Assembly (NCBI GenBank): GCA_023399215.1
Contig: JAEWQJ010000047.1
Location: forward strand, 62,001-126,000
DNA from: Methanobacteriota archaeon
GTDB lineage: Archaea > Halobacteriota > Methanosarcinia > Methanosarcinales > Methanosarcinaceae
Length of the DNA: 64,000 bases
Direction: 5' to 3'
Positions 1 to 8,461 of this stretch are shown here, in pieces (position 1 is the stretch's first letter; the number at the start of each line of letters is the position of its first letter). Both the position numbers and the translations under genes were made by a program. The notes beneath the pieces were generated by a model. That model saw only the letters and a list, made by a program, of their open reading frames with translations. It searched no databases and was not told the origin of the DNA.

Positions 1-331
1 ACGAGCAACGTTTTATACCATTTTTTTCTTTGTTTAATGTGTCTATTTTCATGTATTCCTCATCCATTTCCTGTTTGCGCTTATCTTTGATTGTTTTGAC
101 CTCTGTGTAAATAAGCATGCTTTCTTTTCTAATTCCCTTCGTAGATTCTATATGCATTACAGCTGCATCTACATCTGAACCTTTATCCAATAATGGTTCT
201 ACTTTACGCCACTCTGCATACTTAATAGTCAGCTCTTCGCCAAGTTTATCTTCAAGTTCAAAGATTTCATTTCAGAGTTCCATGATTTGGCTGTCTATCT
301 CTTCTTTTGCAGACGCTATTTTCTCCCCCAT
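1..331 (-). pseudogene. Coiled-coil protein, interrupted by in-frame TGA, runs off the left edge
   Basis: On the minus strand a reading frame opens with ATG at 331-329 and encodes a charged, probably coiled-coil protein (IASAKEEIDSQIMEL, then after the break FELEDKLGEELTIKYAEWRKVEPLLDKG in the same frame). Codon 20 is TGA (274-272). TGA is a true stop in Methanosarcina, where only UAG can be reassigned. No ATG immediately follows the stop, so the gene looks broken, unless translation restarts at an internal codon. The frame stays open to base 1, so the C-terminus lies outside the window. Function is not recognised. The Glu/Lys-rich heptad-like pattern suggests a structural or partner-binding segment. 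Confidence 0.45.
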
Positions 332-344
332 ATATTGATCTCAC

Positions 345-503
345 TTTCCTCAGATGTCTTCAAAAATAACATTTTACTTGTTATCGTTTTTGGATAATTA
401 TATTAAATTTGTATTTATTACCTTAACTGAAACTTTGGGAAATAGGTGCTGGAAGTTTTCAATGAAGTCAAAAGGCCAAAAACTGTGGGACATTTCAAAA
501 ATA
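345..503. repeat. Dispersed intergenic repeat, copy 1
   Basis: About 155 bp here are clearly similar (roughly three quarters identical by eye, with small indels) to 58872-59032. Both copies share blocks such as TTGTTATCGTTTTTGG and GGTGCTGGAA/GTGTGCTGGAA, followed by TTTTCAATGAAG. Neither copy encodes a conserved protein in the same frame, so this is treated as a dispersed non-coding repeat or the shared edge of a mobile element. Similarity fades after about 503; 504-826 holds only AT-rich sequence with no gene that I can see. Confidence 0.6.
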
Positions 504-838
504 TACAAATTTGTTTTAAAAAATTTGTTAAAAAACAAAAGTACTTCAGAAAGTATTAAGTGAAAGTAGAAAATACATTTATAAGTACGGACTATCCTAA
601 AAAAGAATAATAAGATTTGAAATTCTCTTAAGAAAAGACTGTAATAATAAGAAATACTGAGTCCTCAAAAGGTCAATAAAGGTTAAATTAAGATTAAACA
701 AAAAACAACAGAGGTTAATAAGGATCAACAAAATCTAAATGGTTAAGCTTCAAATTGAATATCAGCTTAAAATTACGTAGATTTTGACTTGATCTGTTGA
801 TTTCCTAAATTTCACAATCGCAAGATGTGAGGAATAAG

Positions 839-1399
839 ATGAAAACAAAAATAATTGTGCTGCTTCTTATATTCGGCGCCGTTTTATTTTCAGGATGCAC
901 AGGGAATGAACAGCCCTCAACAGAGAAAAATGCAACCCCTGAAGAAACCGCAACTCCTGTGGAAAATACAACTATTGTAGATACACCGGAAGAAAATGCA
1001 ACTGCCATAGAAACCGAAACCTCGGAAGAAAATGTAACTCAGGAAAATGTAACTCAGGAAAATGTAACTCAGGAAAAAAGTGTAACTTCAGAAGGGAATG
1101 GAAGACTCAATGTATCAACTACTGAAATTAAGCAAACTCCCTATCTGTTAAGACTGATCAATAAAAGAGCAAGTTCCTCTAGTCTTGATATAAAAAAGGG
1201 AGAATCAGTTTCTTGGGTAAACATGGAAGACAGCCCAAAAAGGATCCTTACCCTCGTGAGTGAAGAAAAGCTCTTTGATGATACAAGACTTGCGTACAAA
1301 CGTGCTTTTACCTATACCTTCAACGAGACCGGAGACTACCACTTCAGTGTTGTCGGCCAGCCCAGAATGAATGTTACCGTTAGTGTGGCTGAACCCTGA
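839..1399 (+). CDS. Lipoprotein with degenerate cupredoxin-like C-terminal domain (paralog 1)
   Basis: A signal peptide with lipobox (LFSGCTG, the Cys to be lipidated) is followed by a Thr/Glu-rich linker containing a direct repeat of the unit ENVTQ, and then an 85-residue C-terminal beta domain (SLDIKKGESVSWVN ... FTYTFNETGDYHFSVVGQP). The domain has the strand pattern of plastocyanin-like cupredoxins, but the Cys and His copper ligands expected in the C-terminal loop are absent, so copper binding is doubtful. The protein is probably anchored to the outer face of the membrane. A GTG at 827 is in frame, but ATG 839 has GAGG about 8 nt upstream and is preferred. It is paralogous to the next lipoprotein over the last 85 residues, while the linkers have diverged. 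Confidence 0.8.
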   Translation: MKTKIIVLLLIFGAVLFSGCTGNEQPSTEKNATPEETATPVENTTIVDTPEENATAIETETSEENVTQENVTQENVTQEKSVTSEGNGRLNVSTTEIKQTPYLLRLINKRASSSSLDIKKGESVSWVNMEDSPKRILTLVSEEKLFDDTRLAYKRAFTYTFNETGDYHFSVVGQPRMNVTVSVAEP

Positions 1400-1899
1400 T
1401 AAATAGTTTCTAAAAATTGAAGAGTCGAAAGTTCAGGGAATATCAAGCTTGATGAATGTTCTAACTATTTGCAGGAAAGGTCAATAAAATTTCGGCCAAT
1501 AAAATTTCCTGACAATCTATTTTTCAAATTTTTAAATCAGGGTTTTTCTGGATAAACGTACATCTTAATTTGCTAGGACTTTTCTGGACAAACATACATC
1601 TTAATTTGCTAGGACTTTTCTGAATAAATACATCTTAATTTGCTTTTCCTTAAGTATACGTGGCCTTTTCTAAGGCTTTCTGAGGCCTTTAAAGCTACGT
1701 TCTCAAACAATATGCAAAGTAACACTAAAATTAGTTCCTTATTATATGGTCTGGATCAGCGCTTATCACCCAAAATTCATGCCTTTGCTTAAAAAATAAC
1801 TCCGGCTTAAAGGACTGTTCTAAGAAAGCATTATTATTTATAAATGGCTTATATTAAATTGAGAATACAAAAGGTAGATTAGCAATAAGGGGAAGGGGA
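1400..1899. repeat. Intergenic space with three tandem ~36-bp repeats (about 1545-1655)
   Basis: Three imperfect tandem copies built on TACATCTTAATTTGCT lie between 1545 and 1655, each preceded by TTTTTCTGGA/TTTTCTGAA variants. The rest of this interval is AT-rich and shows no gene. The repeats separate the two paralogous lipoprotein genes. Confidence 0.6.
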
Positions 1900-2535
1900 T
1901 TGGAAACAAAAAAAATAATTTTACTCCTGATAGCTCTGTCAGTAATAATATCAGGCTGCCTGAACTCGGAAGAAGAGAAGAATGGGAAAGAAGACCGGGA
2001 GGCAGGCGGCAGTTTAGGAGGCTCTCAAAGACAAAGAGAAGTGAAAACACCCATAGGAATGCAGGAAGAAACGTGGACAACGGATAATCAGGAAACACAG
2101 GAAGAAGCAGTAACACAGGAAGAGCTTGGAACACCGGCAGAGATGGAAACACAGATAGAATTGGACACACCGGAAGAAAAAGAAACTTCTGAAATGCTGA
2201 ATGAACCTGAGATGGAGCAAACAGAAGCCTGGACCGGGGAAAGGGGGCAAGCTGGAGCAAAACAGCCTGGTGAAACCGTGCCGACGTCACACCTTGTGAG
2301 GCTTAAAAATTATCTTATGACCCCTTCAAGCCTGAAAATCAATATCGGAGATACAGTTGTTTGGAGAAATTACCAGGAGTCCACTGTGCTTACTCTGACA
2401 AGCAAAGAGCACCTTTTCAAGGACCAAAGGCTTGCATATGGAAATACTCTGGAGTATACGTTCAATGAGTCAGGAAGCCACAATTTCAGTGTAAAAGGAT
2501 ATCCGAAAATGCAGACGACCATCACTGTAAAATAA
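1900..2535 (+). CDS. Lipoprotein with degenerate cupredoxin-like C-terminal domain (paralog 2)
   Basis: The N-terminus (KIILLLIALSVIISGC) is a lipoprotein signal with lipobox Cys at about residue 20. A long Glu/Gln/Thr-rich, low-complexity linker of roughly 80 residues follows, then an approximately 80-residue domain (LKINIGDTVVWRNYQESTVLTL ... YTFNESGSHNFSVKGYP). This matches the neighbouring lipoprotein domain position by position (IGDTVVW vs KGESVSW, YTFNE in both, HNFSVKGYPKM vs HFSVVGQPRM). The copper-ligand Cys is missing here too. The start codon is TTG at 1900, with GGGAAGGGG directly upstream as ribosome binding site. It is likely an extracytoplasmic lipoprotein; its ligand or partner is unknown. 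The pair probably arose by tandem duplication. Confidence 0.78.
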   Translation: METKKIILLLIALSVIISGCLNSEEEKNGKEDREAGGSLGGSQRQREVKTPIGMQEETWTTDNQETQEEAVTQEELGTPAEMETQIELDTPEEKETSEMLNEPEMEQTEAWTGERGQAGAKQPGETVPTSHLVRLKNYLMTPSSLKINIGDTVVWRNYQESTVLTLTSKEHLFKDQRLAYGNTLEYTFNESGSHNFSVKGYPKMQTTITVK

Positions 2536-2559
2536 GATCCCAAAGTATAGCAGTTTCAA

Positions 2560-3726
2560 ATGACATATAAAACTATAGTCGAAGGCACAACAAAGGTTTC
2601 AGTTCCGGTACCGCCTCCGGATGCAACCTTCCCTCCCTCGGCAGCTCCGGTTTTTTACAATCCGGAGATGGAACTTAACCGCGATATTAATGTTGCAGCT
2701 ACGGCTGCATTTGTGAAAAGGCTTCTTTCGAGAAAAGAACTTCTCAGGGAAGAAGTCCGTTATGTGGACGCTTTTTCAGCGTCGGGGATTAGGGGACTTC
2801 GGATTGCAGGCGAAGTAGGGATTCATGTGACCGTGAATGACTGGAGTCCTGAAGCGTTTGAACTTATAAAGGAAAATATCAAAATTAATGGGCTTGAGGA
2901 AAAGACCCTGGCTACCCGCAAGAGTGCAAATGTGCTGCTTCACGAGCAAAAATACCATATCGTGGACCTCGACCCCTTTGGTACTCCTGCGCCCTTCCTG
3001 GACGCAGCATCGGCCTCAGTCAGGAGTATGCTGTCGGTTACAGCAACAGATACGGCTCCCTTATGCGGGGCCCACCTGAAAGCCGGGATACGGAAATATG
3101 CATCTGTACCCCTCAACAAGGAATATCACAGTGAAATGGGACTTCGAGTTCTCCTGGGGGCGTGTGCCAGAGAGCTTGCAAAGCATGAAAAAGGAATGTT
3201 ACCTCTGCTTTCCCATGTGACGCGCCATTATGTTCGCGCATACCTCGAGGTTCTCCCTGGAACAAAACAGACTGACCGAACTCTAAAGTTAATGGGCTTT
3301 AGCATTCATTGCCCAAAATGCGGATTTCGAGGGCCTGTATACGGACTTGCAGTACATATCGAGAAAGAATGCCCTGTTTGTGGGACTTCCACACAAATTG
3401 CAGGCCCTCTATGGCTTGGGCCTTTCAGGGAACAGGCATTCTGTGATGAGGTTATTTCCGAACTTGAAGCGCATCCTCTAAACACAAAGGATAAAGCAAA
3501 AAAAATAATTACTTTCTGCAGGGACGAACTCGATATCCCGATGTTCTATGACCAGCATGTAATCTGTAAAGAACTTGGAGCTTCTGCAACTGGAATAGAA
3601 ATCCTGATAGAAGCCCTTAAAGCCAACGGATTTGAAGCATCAAGGACTCATTTCAGCGGTACTTCATTCCGAACCGATGCGCCTATTACAGAAATTAAGA
3701 AAATAATCAGGGCGCTTTCAGAGTGA
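2560..3726 (+). CDS. trm1: tRNA (guanine(26)-N2)-dimethyltransferase Trm1
   Basis: A 388-residue protein, the usual archaeal Trm1 size. It methylates G26 of tRNAs twice using SAM. Visible hallmarks are the N-terminal FYNPEMELNRDINVA segment, the SAM-binding region (VDAFSASGIRGLR), the catalytic/substrate DLDPFGTPAPFLDA motif near residue 135, and a C-terminal zinc-ribbon-like pair (CPKCGFRG ... CPVCGTS) followed by the Trm1 C-terminal domain. It starts 24 bp after the preceding lipoprotein gene on the same strand, so it may be transcribed with it. Confidence 0.95.
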   Translation: MTYKTIVEGTTKVSVPVPPPDATFPPSAAPVFYNPEMELNRDINVAATAAFVKRLLSRKELLREEVRYVDAFSASGIRGLRIAGEVGIHVTVNDWSPEAFELIKENIKINGLEEKTLATRKSANVLLHEQKYHIVDLDPFGTPAPFLDAASASVRSMLSVTATDTAPLCGAHLKAGIRKYASVPLNKEYHSEMGLRVLLGACARELAKHEKGMLPLLSHVTRHYVRAYLEVLPGTKQTDRTLKLMGFSIHCPKCGFRGPVYGLAVHIEKECPVCGTSTQIAGPLWLGPFREQAFCDEVISELEAHPLNTKDKAKKIITFCRDELDIPMFYDQHVICKELGASATGIEILIEALKANGFEASRTHFSGTSFRTDAPITEIKKIIRALSE

Positions 3727-3774
3727 GTTCCTTAGATAAAAATGCAAAGGTAAAAGTAAAGGTTGGGAACTGTC

Positions 3775-3913
3775 TCAGTATTATATAAATCACTGAAGAA
3801 TATCAGTATTATATAAACCACTGCAGAATACCAGTATTATATAAACCACTGAAGAATATCAGTATTATATAAGCCACTGAAGAATATCAGTATTATATAA
3901 GCCATTGAAGAAT
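3775..3913. repeat. Five tandem copies of a 28-bp repeat
   Basis: Five near-identical head-to-tail units of the form TATTATATAAACCACTGAAG (part of a 28-bp period) fill most of the trm1 to 3975 gap. Variation between copies is limited to a few transitions. There are no spacers, so this is a minisatellite and not a CRISPR array. Confidence 0.85.
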
Positions 3914-3974
3914 ACTTAAAGTGCTTTGACTCAGATCCAGAAGTAACCCGCTAGAGAAATTCCAATGTGATATT

Positions 3975-4595
3975 ATGTCCGACGAAAATCCAGAAAAGTT
4001 ATTTTTGCAGGAAAAACCCACTCGTGCACTATTGTTTATAGGCTCAATGGGGAAGACCTATGCGTCTGTTATTTCTAAAGAGATAGACTCCACCTTTGCT
4101 CATACAACAAGGATCCTCGCGAAAATGGAACAGTGCGGACTTATAAGATTCACATCCGAAGGGCGGATAAAGTTTGTCGAACTTACAGAATATGGAAGAG
4201 AGGTCGAAGCTGCTCTTAAAGAGTTCAGAGATTTAATTGAAGAGGAACCTTTGAAGGATAAGAAAGAGGAGTCCCAGGATACAGGTCCTGAAAGGGAAGA
4301 AGCTGCAGAAAAGGACGGCGGTAAAGAACCTGAACATGCAGAAGAGCTTGACCCTCTGAGTGCCGAAATTTTTGAGAAAATTCAAAAACTCAGGAACAAA
4401 ATCGAAAGTATACATAGAGACGCAATAGAGCAGAGAGATAATAAGGATACGATTTCTCGGAAACTTGGCCCTTATAGTCGGGATATTAAAAAACTCCAGA
4501 ACCAGATTGAAAGGGCAGAAAGCCCCATTAATGAGACTGTAATCTCAGCTCTGGAAGAAAGTGAAAAGCTTCTGGAAGCGTACCTCAGGAGCTGA
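3975..4595 (+). CDS. Winged-helix DNA-binding protein with acidic linker and coiled coil
   Basis: Residues about 10-85 form a MarR/ArsR-like winged helix (ALLFIGSMGKTYASVISKEI ... TRILAKMEQCGLIRF ... RIKFVELTEYGREV). They are followed by a highly charged linker (residues about 95-130) and a predicted coiled coil (IFEKIQKLRNKIESIHRDAIEQRD ... ). It is probably a transcription regulator or chromatin-associated protein. It reads on the same strand as the DUF2110 gene 56 bp downstream and may be cotranscribed with it. I do not recognise a specific named member. Confidence 0.75.
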   Translation: MSDENPEKLFLQEKPTRALLFIGSMGKTYASVISKEIDSTFAHTTRILAKMEQCGLIRFTSEGRIKFVELTEYGREVEAALKEFRDLIEEEPLKDKKEESQDTGPEREEAAEKDGGKEPEHAEELDPLSAEIFEKIQKLRNKIESIHRDAIEQRDNKDTISRKLGPYSRDIKKLQNQIERAESPINETVISALEESEKLLEAYLRS

Positions 4596-4651
4596 GGAAT
4601 AATTCAGTTCCCGGTAAAAACAAAGCAGAAGAGAGAATTGGTAGGAAAAAT

Positions 4652-5347
4652 ATGATAAAAGTTGTAACCCTCCAGCATATTTACGGAAAGAACCGGGAAA
4701 GAATGGCTGGACTTTTGAAAACTCTGGTTGAGAATGAATTGAAAGACCTTGAAGTAAAATTTGAGATTTCTATTACCCCTGAAAACTGGGCCGAGTTCAC
4801 CCTTGAAGGCGAGGATGAGGAAGTGTCTGCGAATCTGCTGACCTCCAGATACGGGATGCCTGCAAAAAAAGCTGAACCTGGAAAGGTTTATATTGGATTT
4901 CTCCAGGCTTTCGGAGAGGACGCTTTTCTGGTCAATATTGGAGTGCCTGTAAAAGTTGAAACCGAGGAACTGAAAGCTCTGGGCAGCGGAAAGCCAAAAC
5001 AGCTTGCATCGAGATTCGGTCTCATACCCCATTTGCCGGTTGAGGTTGAGGTTATTGAGGCTAATAAGAATTTAAAAGCTCGTTTCACCAAAAAGCAGCT
5101 CGATATCTGGTGGAGCTGGATAAAGGCAACTACTGATAGGGTAACTGTTAACGGGGCAACCCGCTCGGAAATCAAAAGCGCAATTAAAAAAACAGGTCAT
5201 GGAAGGGACATTTACGAAATCGAGCGCCTTGGGCTGCTGGAACATGCAATCGTGTGTCGAGAAAAAACCGACGGGCCTGGTATAGTTGCAGCAATAGGAC
5301 CTCGTATGAAATCCGAGATGGGAGTTGTAATCGGGACCGCACGCTGA
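4652..5347 (+). CDS. DUF2110-like archaeal protein
   Basis: A soluble 231-residue protein beginning MIKVVTLQHIYGKNRERM, without signal peptide or membrane segment. The overall sequence, including the RYGMPAKKAEPGKVYIGFLQ region and the C-terminal GPGIVAAIGPRMKSEMG motif, looks like the archaeal family DUF2110, whose function is not established. The gene follows the winged-helix gene at 3975-4595 with the same orientation. The family call is from memory of the motif layout and was not checked by a search. Confidence 0.65.
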   Translation: MIKVVTLQHIYGKNRERMAGLLKTLVENELKDLEVKFEISITPENWAEFTLEGEDEEVSANLLTSRYGMPAKKAEPGKVYIGFLQAFGEDAFLVNIGVPVKVETEELKALGSGKPKQLASRFGLIPHLPVEVEVIEANKNLKARFTKKQLDIWWSWIKATTDRVTVNGATRSEIKSAIKKTGHGRDIYEIERLGLLEHAIVCREKTDGPGIVAAIGPRMKSEMGVVIGTAR

Positions 5348-5490
5348 CAGCTGCACCCTGATAGGAAAAAATATGACAGGGAAAATAGGCCAAAGCTCGA
5401 AAAAAGAGCTGGCCCGAAAAAATTTTTATAAGCCATTTTATAAGCCAGTTAATTTTAAGAATGGATTGAGGCTTAAGACCCTGAGTTATT

Positions 5491-5535
<45 letters not shown>

Positions 5536-5568
5536 TTATATGTAATACTGTCTATGCAACGAAGGAAT

Positions 5569-6306
5569 TTACACTGTTATTTTAAAAAGGCAGTGTTCAT
5601 GCCCTGATCCGTAACATTCGGTCTCGGTAACTCTGTACTCCTTCTCGAGTTTTCCTTTAAGAATTCCCTCAATAATGCCTTCAGTTAAAGTGCAAAAGGG
5701 TTTTCCTGTTACCGGCGTGGATCTGGCTTTGAAATCGTCTTCAATCTGAAGAGCAGGGAGGTCCACAAGTACTGTAACCCTGCAATTCTCATGGAATTCC
5801 AGAAAATCCCCGATTTCCCTCAGGAGTTCTTCAGGGGTTTCTGATTCAAAAATAGGGGAAATAGATTTTCCGAGATCGGTTCCTATTATTTTTACAATAG
5901 GGGTATTATCAATCCCATATGCTTCAAAGCCAAAGTAAAACGCATGGAGCAGAATTTCTGTAAAACAGAACCTATCGTTTCCGCATGAAGGAACCTTTTC
6001 CAGTAAACTTCTGTAATTTTCAATGAAAGGCTCCTGAGAGCAGCCCATGTAGCGGGAAGTGAGAGAATAAATCTTTCGGCGGCGATCTCCTGGGTCAAAG
6101 TTTTCTTCCACAAGCTCGCATGATCTTAGATTGTTGAGGTGTACGGAAATAGTTGATTTGGCTTTTGCTGTAAATTTTACGATTTCATCAAACGACCTGG
6201 GTTCTTCCCTGAGCAAATTAAGGATCTGGAGTTTAACAGGACTGCCTATTGCTACCAGTCCGCCATCATTATAAAAAAATTCTGTTTTACTCTCAGGTTT
6301 TGCCAT
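5569..6306 (-). CDS. msvR: MsvR-type redox-sensing transcription regulator (ArsR-like HTH + V4R)
   Basis: Residues about 15-85 are an ArsR-type winged helix (GSPVKLQILNLLREEPRSFDEIV ... STISVHLNNLRSCELVEE). Residues about 100-245 are a V4R (4-vinyl reductase) domain ending in the Cys-rich signature TECYGSGHEHCLF. This architecture and length are those of MsvR, the methanogen-specific V4R regulator described in Methanothermobacter and Methanosarcina, which senses oxidation through V4R cysteines and represses at TTCG/CGAA inverted repeats. Several V4R cysteines are present (for example C118, CF/CTL and EC/HC pairs). Directly upstream lie matching palindromes (separate entries), which points to autoregulation. 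Naming is by architecture plus operator match. Confidence 0.8.
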   Translation of the reverse strand: MAKPESKTEFFYNDGGLVAIGSPVKLQILNLLREEPRSFDEIVKFTAKAKSTISVHLNNLRSCELVEENFDPGDRRRKIYSLTSRYMGCSQEPFIENYRSLLEKVPSCGNDRFCFTEILLHAFYFGFEAYGIDNTPIVKIIGTDLGKSISPIFESETPEELLREIGDFLEFHENCRVTVLVDLPALQIEDDFKARSTPVTGKPFCTLTEGIIEGILKGKLEKEYRVTETECYGSGHEHCLFKITV

Positions 6307-6340
6307 AATATCTTTAGATAAGTTGTATTTAGAATATATA

Positions 6341-6366
6341 AATCGTTCGCACGTCCACGAATGATT
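6341..6366 (-). promoter_or_regulatory. Predicted MsvR operator (TTCG-N8-CGAA) at the msvR promoter
   Basis: TTCGCACGTCCACGAA (6346-6361) is a TTCG-N8-CGAA inverted repeat. The symmetry extends outward to AATC/GATT with 8 of 9 arm positions matching. It abuts, and partly overlaps, the TATA-like TTTATATA (6334-6341, minus strand) of msvR, 35 bp before the start codon. Binding there would block TBP/TFB access. Confidence 0.6.
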
Positions 6367-6400
6367 TCATGTTATATATATTTATAAATTTATAAAAGAG

Positions 6401-6418
6401 TTCGTTTGTACAACCGAG
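6401..6418. promoter_or_regulatory. Second imperfect TTCG...CGAG palindrome with TTGTACAA core
   Basis: TTCG-N10-CGAG encloses the perfect 8-bp palindrome TTGTACAA (6406-6413). It lies on the far side of an AT-rich segment (6371-6397) from the first MsvR-like box. Paired boxes would fit cooperative binding, but this one is weaker and its function is inferred only. Confidence 0.35.
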
Positions 6419-6499
6419 TTAAAAAGAGAAATATTTTGTTTGGAAAAAGGAAAGGTTGATTCGGGGATAGATAGATCTTATTCAAAAAGAGAATTAACA

Positions 6500-6669
6500 G
6501 AGGAAGGAACAAAAGCAAATGAAACATTAAAGGCAAATGACACATTTATCACGTTGTTCAGACAGCAAGGAAACTGGGTGTAAGTGCATATCAGTATATG
6601 TAATAGAGTAAGCAACACATTCGAGATGCCATCTCTGGTTTAACTAATCAGAGAAAAAAAGCTCACTGA
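6500..6669 (+). pseudogene. Decayed transposase C-terminal remnant
   Basis: Plus-strand frames around 6553-6670 give VQTARKLGVSAYQYM, two stops, and then in another frame NRVSNTFEMPSLV followed by stop and LIREKKLTE. This pattern, a C-terminal tail split by frameshifts and nonsense codons, looks like the end of an insertion-sequence transposase, possibly IS66-like. No complete ORF survives. Family assignment is tentative. Confidence 0.4.
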
Positions 6670-6858
6670 GTGAAAATTGAGAGATTTCTACTCAATTTGA
6701 AGAGGATACGCCGTCCTCAGGAGCAATGGGTTGGTATGCATATTCGTGCCTGGATGGAATGCGGTCACGTCATATTGAACATGAATCATGCTGTCGAGGG
6801 GTTCATTGAGGTTAATGGAGTAAGGAAAGATCTCAGGGTAATAGGGGCTAAAGGGTGA
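6670..6858 (+). CDS. Short unrecognised ORF (GTG start)
   Basis: A 62-codon frame encodes a basic peptide (HIRAWMECGHVILNMNHAVE). It directly continues the frame of the decayed transposase remnant after a stop, so it may be part of the same debris and not a gene. No family is recognised and there is no good ribosome binding site. Confidence 0.2.
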   Translation: MKIERFLLNLKRIRRPQEQWVGMHIRAWMECGHVILNMNHAVEGFIEVNGVRKDLRVIGAKG

Positions 6859-6947
6859 CAGGGACTATATAGAAAAGGATTGGGGCGTTTCAATGCCTCT
6901 CTCCTGATATTCATACTAAACTAGCTCAGACAGCTATAATGACGCAT

Positions 6948-8153
6948 TTAAAAGGTAAGGTCAATTTTCTTAATCACGTCCTCGATAATTAAAAGACCTT
7001 TCTCTAACTCTTCCTTCTTGATGTTTAGTGCGGGAAATATCCTGATTCCATTACCCTGAGTTTGAGTAACAAATAAACCTCTTGTCAAGCACTCATTTTT
7101 GACATTTGTAGCAATGTCTTCGCTCTGGAATTCGACCATAATAAGAAGCCCTTTTCCCCGTATGTCGGCAATTACATTCCCATAAATTTTTGGCCATAAA
7201 CTCATTTTTTCCAGGGCAAAAGAGCCCATTTCTTTCACATTTTGGGAAATGTTGTTATCTATCAGATATTTTATCACTGCGTAGGAAACAGCACAACCAA
7301 GAGGGTTGCCACAGTATGTACCTCCGTGATCGCCTATTTCGAGTTTCTTTGCGACGTTCTCAGACAAAGCAAAAGCACCAAATGGGAAACCACCTGCAAT
7401 TCCTTTTGCCATTGTCATAAAGTCTGCTTTCGCACCACAAGAACTTGTAACAAAAGCTGGCCCTGTTCTGAAAAATCCGGTTTGGATCTCATCCGCGATC
7501 AACAGGCTGCCATTCTTCTCACACAGGCTGCTTACCTCTTTCAGGTATCCTTCAGAAGGTATGTGAACTCCACCTTCTCCCTGAATAGGTTCAAGAATTA
7601 CTGCAGCAACATTTTCGTCCAGGGAACGTTTCATAGCCTCCAGGTCATCATAGGGTACGAACCGATAATTAGGCATCAGAGGACTATACCTATCCCTATG
7701 CTTGGCCTGACCTGTAGCCGATGTTGTACTGATCGTACGACCATGAAAGCTTTGATCTGTAGAAATTATGTCGGGCCTGCCTGTTACCTTTCGAGCCAGT
7801 TTAATGGCAGCGTCATTTGCTTCGGCTCCGCTATTTGTGAAGAATACTCTTGTAAGATTGGGAGGCAGAATTTCTGCAAGTAAGGACAGTAGACGTGCAC
7901 GTGCCGGAGAATATGTAAGTCCCGAATTGGGGTTTTGAATTATCTTTCTTCCCTGATCAATCAAGGCCTCAGTGATAACCGGGTTTGCATGGCCAATACA
8001 TGTTACACCCCAACCTGCTGTGAAATCAATATACATCTTCCCTTCTTCATCCCATACATAAACTCCATCTCCTTTTTCAATGGAGATTTTCTGCTTCACG
8101 AAGAAAGGCGGGAGGCACTTGTCCTCTATTTCAAATGTTGTCTTGCTTGACAT
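6948..8153 (-). CDS. Class III PLP-dependent aminotransferase (acetylornithine/GABA aminotransferase-like)
   Basis: A 401-residue fold-type I, class III aminotransferase. It shows the N-terminal GVYVWDEEGKMYIDFTAGWG substrate-site motif, TNSGAEANDAAIKLAR for PLP phosphate binding, ILEPIQGEGGV, LLIADEIQTG with the PLP-binding Asp, and the Schiff-base Lys in FMTMAKGIAGGFPFGA. Members convert N-acetylornithine, ornithine, GABA or similar omega-amines with 2-oxoglutarate. The exact substrate cannot be read from sequence. It stands alone and not in an arginine operon, so it is not named argD. TTATA-like sequence and a 300-bp AT-rich leader lie upstream (8154-8461), with no other gene seen there. 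Confidence 0.88.
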   Translation of the reverse strand: MSSKTTFEIEDKCLPPFFVKQKISIEKGDGVYVWDEEGKMYIDFTAGWGVTCIGHANPVITEALIDQGRKIIQNPNSGLTYSPARARLLSLLAEILPPNLTRVFFTNSGAEANDAAIKLARKVTGRPDIISTDQSFHGRTISTTSATGQAKHRDRYSPLMPNYRFVPYDDLEAMKRSLDENVAAVILEPIQGEGGVHIPSEGYLKEVSSLCEKNGSLLIADEIQTGFFRTGPAFVTSSCGAKADFMTMAKGIAGGFPFGAFALSENVAKKLEIGDHGGTYCGNPLGCAVSYAVIKYLIDNNISQNVKEMGSFALEKMSLWPKIYGNVIADIRGKGLLIMVEFQSEDIATNVKNECLTRGLFVTQTQGNGIRIFPALNIKKEELEKGLLIIEDVIKKIDLTF

Positions 8154-8461
8154 TATAACTCATTTCCTCTATAACCGGAAGAAACTTGAGGGTAGCACCT
8201 GAGCAATGCTTATCTCAGACCAACTGTCCGGTATCGCTAAATTCAATTGAAGCTATCCCACTTTATTAATCTGTTGATATCTGAAAGTCGAACATTAATA
8301 TATGACTTACGCACTTGAAACGAAAAATCAATTACAGCAAAGATTGTGGATTAAAGTCACATTTTAGATAATTAGCGACCTGATGCTGTTGATTCTTCAG
8401 TTCGACTGCGTATAAGTCCTAAGCATATTTGAGATCAACAGTTGTCTCTTGAGGTAAAAAG

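Noticed and set aside
3775..3913. Possible CRISPR array (regular 28-bp repeats)
   Set aside because: The copies are directly adjacent with no spacers, so this is a minisatellite. No cas gene is present.
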